DNA of 64,000 nucleotides from Polytrichum commune (Eukaryota; Streptophyta; Polytrichopsida; Polytrichales; Polytrichaceae): NCBI GenBank assembly GCA_950295325.1, contig OX485807.1, positions 16,085,001 to 16,149,000 of the forward strand, read 5' to 3'. Shown piece by piece: positions 57,976 to 64,000 of this stretch (position 1 is its first letter; each line of letters starts with the position of its first letter). The notes under the pieces were generated by a model. It saw only the letters and a program-made list of their open reading frames with translations, ran no database searches and was not told where the DNA came from. The position numbers and the translations under genes were made by a program.

Positions 57976-58904
57976 ATTAAATAAATAGCCAACGCCATGC
58001 AATCCGACATGAATTTGAGTATGTTGGTCCCACCCTGCTCAAGAACCTTCTTGGTGCAGGGTGGGCTTTATTGCCTACCTTGGGGGGGGGAGCTCTTAGC
58101 TTCTTACGTACCTGCCTAGTTTTTTTCCGTCAAGTAGAGAGAATGTTTCACAACATGAATTGAACCGCCAACCACTCCATTCGGAAATGGGTACCTCTCC
58201 ACTATCACTTGGTAGTTTAGGGTCATCTAGGACCTACGGTTTTACAACTAATATCAAGCAAGACAAATAAAACCAGTGACACCAAATACAATATCCAATC
58301 TAGTATACAATGAGTGCATGTGATCAATACACAATATCGACAATCGATTTGAAGAGTTTTTTTGCGATGTTGGATATCATTGTTGTAATACCAATTAAAC
58401 ATTGGTATTTGGTGGGTTTCAATGATGGGGTAAATTTTTGCATACATGAATTACTATTTGGGTCGATACAAGATTTTGGTCTAGTATACATGTGAATTCA
58501 CAGGTCAATCAACATCAATGACAGTATCAAAGAACCTATCCCTAGGTATAAAAATTGTGATATTGGTCAAATTATGGTATTTGGTGGGTATGTCAAGGTG
58601 AGAGAATTTGTCTATACTCAAGTTGTAACACAAATCGATATCCATTCTAAAGCATATTGATACCAAGACACTTTTGTCTAGGTGTAAAGATTCTTGCATG
58701 GTGTATAGGCCCCAATGGTATCGAATATAAACTACAATCATATGTCCCTACCCTATTTGCATAGAAAATGATTGGAATCCTCATTCCAGATATCCGAATG
58801 GTATAACAAAAAAAATTGAATACCATCCCAACATTGTTGGATACCATCGTAATGTCATAATGCTAGAAGGGTAATTTTATTCACTAGGTATAAACGTTTT
58901 TTGC

Positions 58905-59076
58905 ATGATATATATATATATATATTCATATTCATATTCATATATTCATATATTCATATATATATATATATATATTCATATTCATATTCATATTCATATA
59001 TTCATATTCATATATTCATATTCATATATTCATATTCATATATTCATATTCATATATTCATATATATATATGAATA
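58905..59076 (+). repeat. (TA)n / (TATTCA)n microsatellite
   Basis: About 170 bp of TA dinucleotides and TATTCA hexamers. The ORFs over it ([18 protein letters not shown]-like) are artefacts of the repeat. Confidence 0.95.
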
Positions 59077-59099
59077 TGAATATGAGTGATAATGTACAA

Positions 59100-59772
59100 A
59101 ATGTTGTTTTGCCTTCCTAATGGATGTGTTTACATAGACACTACAAATCTTTGACCATAAATATCCTTTTTTTTTGGTATAGTAAGGTATTGAAAAGGAG
59201 TAGATTTTGTAATATATGAACTCCAACGGTGTTTTAAAGAAAGTGGTACACATAACACTATTCAAGCTACTATGCATGCTCCCTTTTACATGAGGGGGAA
59301 GACTAAGTGTCCGAGATCAAATCATGGAGCCTTTATTTATAGAAAGCTTCCGGGATGGTCAACTAATCTATACATAAGGAGGTGACAACAAATTGGCCAA
59401 GGAATATGTCAACCCACATGGGCCCCCACTCGACAACTATGTTGAAGCCATTGATAAATTGAACCTCTTTGTAATATAAGGAGATTTAAAATTCACGGGT
59501 ACACCATAGATGCAACACTTTAGTACTATGTAATGTTATGCGAGTGCAACATTCAATATTGGTATCAATGTTCATCTATTTGGACACATCTATGTGTTGG
59601 ATACCATCCACGTAGATGAATGGATGGGCCCTAATCCTCAACTCAAAACTTGAGCTTCTCTCAACATTCTTGATACGTATTGCATCAAAGTACTTGTCCA
59701 TCCTTACATTTGCCTTGTTCGAGGTTATCCATCCATGGTTGGACCTCAAATTCACTCCACTCCTTCGTACTT

Positions 59773-59774
<2 letters not shown>
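59100..59774. other. Intergenic DNA, nothing supported
   Basis: AT-rich; no motif, repeat pair or domain recognised. Confidence 0.5.

Positions 59775-59779
<5 letters not shown>

Positions 59780-59843
<64 letters not shown>
59780..59843 (+). repeat. (TG)n(AG)n compound microsatellite
   Basis: About 18 TG units followed by about 13 GA units and GATG units. The ORFs here (CVCVCVCV, SLSLSLHTHTHT) are composition artefacts. Confidence 0.95.
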
Positions 59844-59848
<5 letters not shown>

Positions 59849-59849
59849 T

Positions 59850-62080
59850 GGATGTTGTGCTTGAGTTTTCCATTAAATAGGCGTTGAAATAGCGACCATG
59901 GCTTGGTGCCAATGGAATACCCTCAAGGTTCAAGAGTATGGATGCAATAAGGTACATAAGTGTATCATAAAATGCAAGCGTCTACTGGACTGTTAGTAAA
60001 TCTTGTTTAGAGTTTGAAAATGTTTTGCCATTAACTCGACATTTAGCTAATGATTCAGTCAACGCACTTTAGACTTGTATTTCAACATTCGATGTGCATG
60101 TTAATGTTGACTTCAATATTTACATCCAAACATGTGGTTATAATCAAGGGTGATCATCCCTCAGTCACGACAACTTAAGTTTGGCGTCATTGTCATCTCT
60201 TTCTTCCAATGAGTAAATGTTGTGTTTTACCTACAATTCAAGAGATCGATATAACATGCAATATCACTTACTAGCATGTAGAGACATATGACATTGTGTG
60301 AGTGCTATTGTCGTGTGAACGTGTCCTCCAACTGCATTCTTTTTATAGTGCAATGTTTACCCATATTATAATCACTATTCTAGTAGAAGTAAATATTTAT
60401 GATGTTTTACCAAAGTAGAGAAATTAATGTGAGTTACTCTAATGATGTATTTAGTTTAGTTATTGCATCCACACGTATAACATTTGTCAATCCTAGTTGG
60501 AAACATACATTGAAGTTTCCATTGATCCATCCATCTATATCATTTTATGATATTTAGTGTCACATGTGTAATAATGCTCTATTACGAGGCCTCCCTTAGT
60601 TTAAATGAATAATGAACTTGGTTGACCATTAGTATCACTATGTAACACTTGTAGTTGGCATGCTCGATAGTAGCATCCTCTTTGCCTAATTGATTTGTAG
60701 AGTTGAAGCATGTCCGCTTGAAAGCTTTTTGGAATCTAAGCGAGCTCTTTGGCCTCATACTTGCTTTCAAGCTCTCAAACCACCATGGTAAGCTCAAAGT
60801 ACTTCATTGTTGCCAAACTAAAGTCCTAAAATATGTGTTTTCATGAAGTGATGTTTTTGCTTTTAGAGACATTGATAGAGGCCTTAGGGAGACATGATGT
60901 CGATAGCAAGCTTGCTTGTGTGGAGAATTATGTTCTTTTCGGGATTTCGGCTTTTGGGCTCCTTCTAATGTAATGTGATGATATTTTTGGCATTGAATTC
61001 ACTACCAAGCGTGAAATATGTCGATGAAGAGTTGAAGCACCTATTAACAATCGTCAATTTGTCACATGTTTATCAATTTGGGAGGTTGGGAATTTGCTTG
61101 TATGTGCATAGATATTTGGGTTGGTAAGGCAAGAGCGCTTTAGGGCTTCAAATTGAGAATGAACAAGCAAGATCTCTTCATGGCAATTGAGTTAACTAAA
61201 GAAAGTTGGCCATGGGAAGAATGATAACTCTATAGAACCATCTCCATAGGTGTTTTGTTGTTCTAGGACACATTGGAGTTGTTACCAAGAATGTGAACCG
61301 TAGCAAACGAGAAGTTGGTTGAGGCCAATGCTTGGCCAAAACAATGTTCAAGGAGATGGAGGATGGTCTTACAAACTCTCAAACCCTAGTAAGAGGTTTT
61401 TTCTTGCATGTGTTGTACAAGAAGCGACCAAATCAGTGGATGTAGATTGGTTATCCCATTTAAGGAAAACCATGATGCTTTGTGAATTGTTTTTGGGTGT
61501 CAGTGGCATTTGACATTCAGGACAATTGTTCCCACATCTTTCAAAGATTGTTGAAAAATATCAAGCACATCTTGATGGCAAACTTTTAAATGAAGATCTT
61601 GCAAGTCCCGCACGACTTCTTGTAATTCATACATTCATGGAGTTGCGAGCCTCCCTAAGCGGGGCCTGGGTTTGGACGAGCACTTGTGATGTCATCCACT
61701 ACGGAGGTGGGGGCCAATGGAAGGATGTAGGGTGCTCGATTAATCTATTCACATGTGCGGGGTTCACTAAAGGATGACTGATGATATTTTCATACATTAC
61801 AAGTTTTGCATACCCAAGTGGGGTCCATGTGTGAATGAATGGTGGTCACGGTTGCTCTAGATTTCATCCATACGTTGAGTTCACATGGCAGACGGGCCCC
61901 CTTGAATGGTGATCACGGTTGCTCTTCATTTCATACATCTATGTGCAAAGCGAGCAAGGGACAATGTGAGGGACGAGGGAACAAAGGAAGGCCAGTTTGG
62001 GGTGCGAGCCTTGCTGGGTATGGGTCACTAGACGACTATTTATGAGTTCATCTATCCACGTGGGTGCGTTATGGGCTTGT
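59850..62080. other. Intergenic DNA with unassigned ORFs
   Basis: ORFs at 61319-61513 and 61526-61777 (+) are adjacent in different frames and show no domain I know. A phrase 'atggtgatcacggttgctct' is duplicated near 61,840 and 61,903, indicating a local tandem duplication of about 60 bp. Confidence 0.4.
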
Positions 62081-62084
62081 CTAA

Positions 62085-62450
62085 ATGCTCACCTCTTTAA
62101 CTTGGACCCCTCCCACTATTACCCAAGGTGAAAATGCAATCCACTATATTATAGCATGCGTAATTCACTTTTTACATGAATTAGCCCCAAAATTAACACA
62201 AGAACCCCAAAATTAATCAAGAGGATCCACTTGAAGAAGAATCAAGCAAACCCTAGGGACCAAGGGGGTGAGATTTTTACTAGGCCCCTTTTACATCAAC
62301 CACGGCTAGACACCGACCTCTTTAAACTCGGTCTTCACCAACAATACCCAAGGTAAAACACAATCAATTATAATATAAACAATCATTTTTTACAATAGAT
62401 GACCCAAAATCAACACAAGAAACCCTAAATTAGTCTAAGAATACCTAATT
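62085..62450 (+). repeat. Two degenerate tandem copies of a ~170-bp unit
   Basis: Copy 1 (about 62,090-62,230) and copy 2 (about 62,315-62,450) share ctctttaa.ct..g, caataccc.aaggt.aaa, caatc.a.tataatata, aatca.tttttacaat, and aaaatcaacacaagaa.ccc.aaatta.tc.aaga. Confidence 0.65.
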
Positions 62451-62819
62451 TACACGATCAACTAGGGTCATTGTTCACGGATTACCTTGGTGCGAGGACA
62501 TTATCAAATGTGAAGACCGGGATCAAATTTCAACCATTGGATGCGTGCCAAGATCTACGGGTGATATGCTATTATGATCAATGCTGTGATCGGTAACAAA
62601 CAATTACAGTAGTTCTACAAAGGGAAATCTGAGCTAAGGCTTAAGTTTTGTGTAAGAAGGCCTAGCCCTTTACCTCGGTATCTTCAATAGTGGTAGGGCC
62701 CAGCTCAAAGAGGTGGACGCCTAGCCCTGGACCTTAGCTGAACACCATTCATCCGTAAGTGGACCCCACCTCGATACCGCATCCGGTGGATGGATGAAAC
62801 TTCAAGTTCTCATCCTAAC

Positions 62820-63300
62820 GTGGACCCCACGCCGCGAGGCTCCCAACCCCAGCCCGCCCTCCCTTCCCTTCCCTTCCTTTCCCCCCTCCCTCCCTCGCTA
62901 ACTTAGCTCGTCGCCTGCTCGCTTGCAAATCTCGAGATGCACCGAAGGAAGGCATCACACTTGCCGCAATCTCAGATCATTTCACCATTTCCGTTTCTTT
63001 TGATTCCATTCCCCCTTCACTCAACGAATCTCTGTCTCTCTCACTCCCTCTCACTCTCTCCCTCTTTCGTGTCTTGTATCCTCCGATTGTGCAGGTAGCA
63101 AGTTAAGTTAGCCTGTGGTTGTTGTCGCTGTCGAGGGGAAGCTCGGTCCACGCCTCGATCCTCCTCGTTGTTGAGGAACCTCGGTGATTAGGAATGTGAG
63201 TTTCTTAGCTCCTTATGCGAAAACCGTTCTGGTTCTGTGCGTCTGTCGGGATTGAGTGCGTTGCAACATTTTGTTTCAGGTCCGTCTTGTGTTTGAGGTC
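62820..63300 (+). promoter_or_regulatory. Probable promoter and 5' leader of a gene beyond the right edge
   Basis: Base composition rises in G+C. A polypyrimidine block (ccctcccttccc..., 62,850-62,900) and a TCTCTC block (63,030-63,070), typical of plant 5' leaders, follow. A good splice donor GGAAT|GTGAGT at about 63,196 and an acceptor TTTGTTTCAG at about 63,280 suggest a 5' UTR intron. I could not find a convincing start of translation in the remaining 700 bp. Inference only. Confidence 0.45.
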
Positions 63301-63977
63301 TCCAAGGTTTTGATCCCAAGGTTGACATCGGTATGGAATTAGACTAAACTTGAAGATGATGATGATGATGAAGCAGAAACATCATCAAGACCATAATTCA
63401 CATCACTGGCAACATCGGAGGTTTCTCGCCTTCCTTCTTCTTTGATCCCTTGGTTGGTGGCTACCATTGAAGAATTCGGCCACGGCTTCTGTTCCTTTTC
63501 TTGTTCTGTGAGTCTGCCTTGTCGAGTAGATCAGTTTTGTTGGAACCTCCTGCGGCTGGCCTTTTCTTGCTTTGTGATCCCTGTGATTTTCATCACATCT
63601 TGGGGGGTTCAGGTTTGGTTCTCTATTCGATTTTGTCGAAAAATCACCCCCCGCCCTGTTGACAGCTGGTTGGCCCTTTTTCCCCCATGAATTTCAGGTG
63701 TGGGAGCCATATTATTGGGCCACTTGTCTTTTGAATCTAGTGTCGGTCATGTTTTGGGGGTTGCTTTATCCCCGAGACTTTTTTTCATAGTCTTATTTTG
63801 CAAACAGGCATTCATCAACATTGAGACATGTTGTTTTGAAGGAATTTTAGCGCGTTGGGTACTTTAAAAAGCTCGACCTCTGGGTGGTCTGAAAAGTTTC
63901 AGTTTTAGGCACTTGTAGTGGTTTTTTTGGCCGAGAATGAAAGCTGTGGGTGGAATTTGGTAAAACCTCGAAAAGCA

Positions 63978-63998
63978 GCAGCAGCAGCAGCAGGAGGA
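63978..63998 (+). repeat. (CAG)n / (AGG)n trinucleotide run at the window edge
   Basis: Five CAG-type units followed by AGG units, cut by the window end. May be coding or leader sequence of the next gene. Confidence 0.8.
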
Positions 63999-64000
63999 GG

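Noticed and set aside
58901-59120. ORFs rich in Ile/Tyr over the TA/TATTCA region
   Set aside because: Pure translation of a microsatellite in several frames.
59616-59957. ORFs crossing the (TG)n(GA)n tract
   Set aside because: Composition artefact: Cys-Val, His-Thr and Ser-Leu runs arise from dinucleotide repeats.

Overview
The window is nuclear DNA of a eukaryote, most likely a streptophyte (a non-seed land plant or charophyte-grade alga). The evidence is AT-rich intergenic DNA, GT-AG introns in protein genes, a large P4-type ATPase gene, and dense layers of plant-type transposons (copia, LINE, SINE, pogo, MULE-like, Harbinger, hAT). The species assignment is inference. No prokaryotic gene organisation is present.

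Layout. 1-10.0 kb is gene-poor and holds decayed repeats: a LINE reverse-transcriptase remnant split by a small hAT-type element, several MITEs, and one Harbinger-like MITE. 10.0-24.3 kb (+) holds the one clearly intact host gene, a P4-ATPase (phospholipid flippase). It can be traced through 20 phase-consistent coding exons, including two GC-AG introns, and ends in an unusually long C-terminal tail of about 750 residues with an internal 35-residue duplication.

25.1-49.8 kb is a nested transposon stack. The outermost layer is a remnant of a MULE/SWIM-type element, marked by inverted arrays of 7-bp units at both ends and a transposase fragment. An old copia LTR retrotransposon (LTRs 25886-26135 and 48618-48870) lies inside it. 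The copia carries two insertions. One is a pogo-like element with an almost intact transposase gene (27.4-30.5 kb, minus). The other is a 13.4-kb element (32732-46156) that splits the copia integrase region, with a candidate 9-bp target-site duplication at the break. This inner element again has inverted 7-bp arrays. It carries a three-exon SWIM/MULE-like transposase remnant (minus) and a multi-exon gene (plus) that reads as a ParB-like domain joined to a beta-order amino-DNA-methyltransferase domain, now broken by stops and a frameshift. A near-palindromic foldback with arms of about 640 bp and a 30-bp-unit minisatellite truncate the transposase.

49.8-62.8 kb is repeat-rich: a hAT-like MITE with a perfect 8-bp TSD, a 1.2-kb Harbinger-like MITE with TTA TSDs, an inverted duplication, a tRNA-derived SINE with a 14-bp TSD, small MITE copies that also sit in the flippase introns, and microsatellites. 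62.8-64.0 kb is GC-richer and pyrimidine-rich and looks like the promoter/5' leader of a plus-strand gene running off the right edge.

The most interesting system is the inner 13.4-kb element: a eukaryotic DNA transposon pairing a SWIM-type transposase with a ParB-methyltransferase cargo and carrying heptamer arrays near both ends, shared with a second, outer element.
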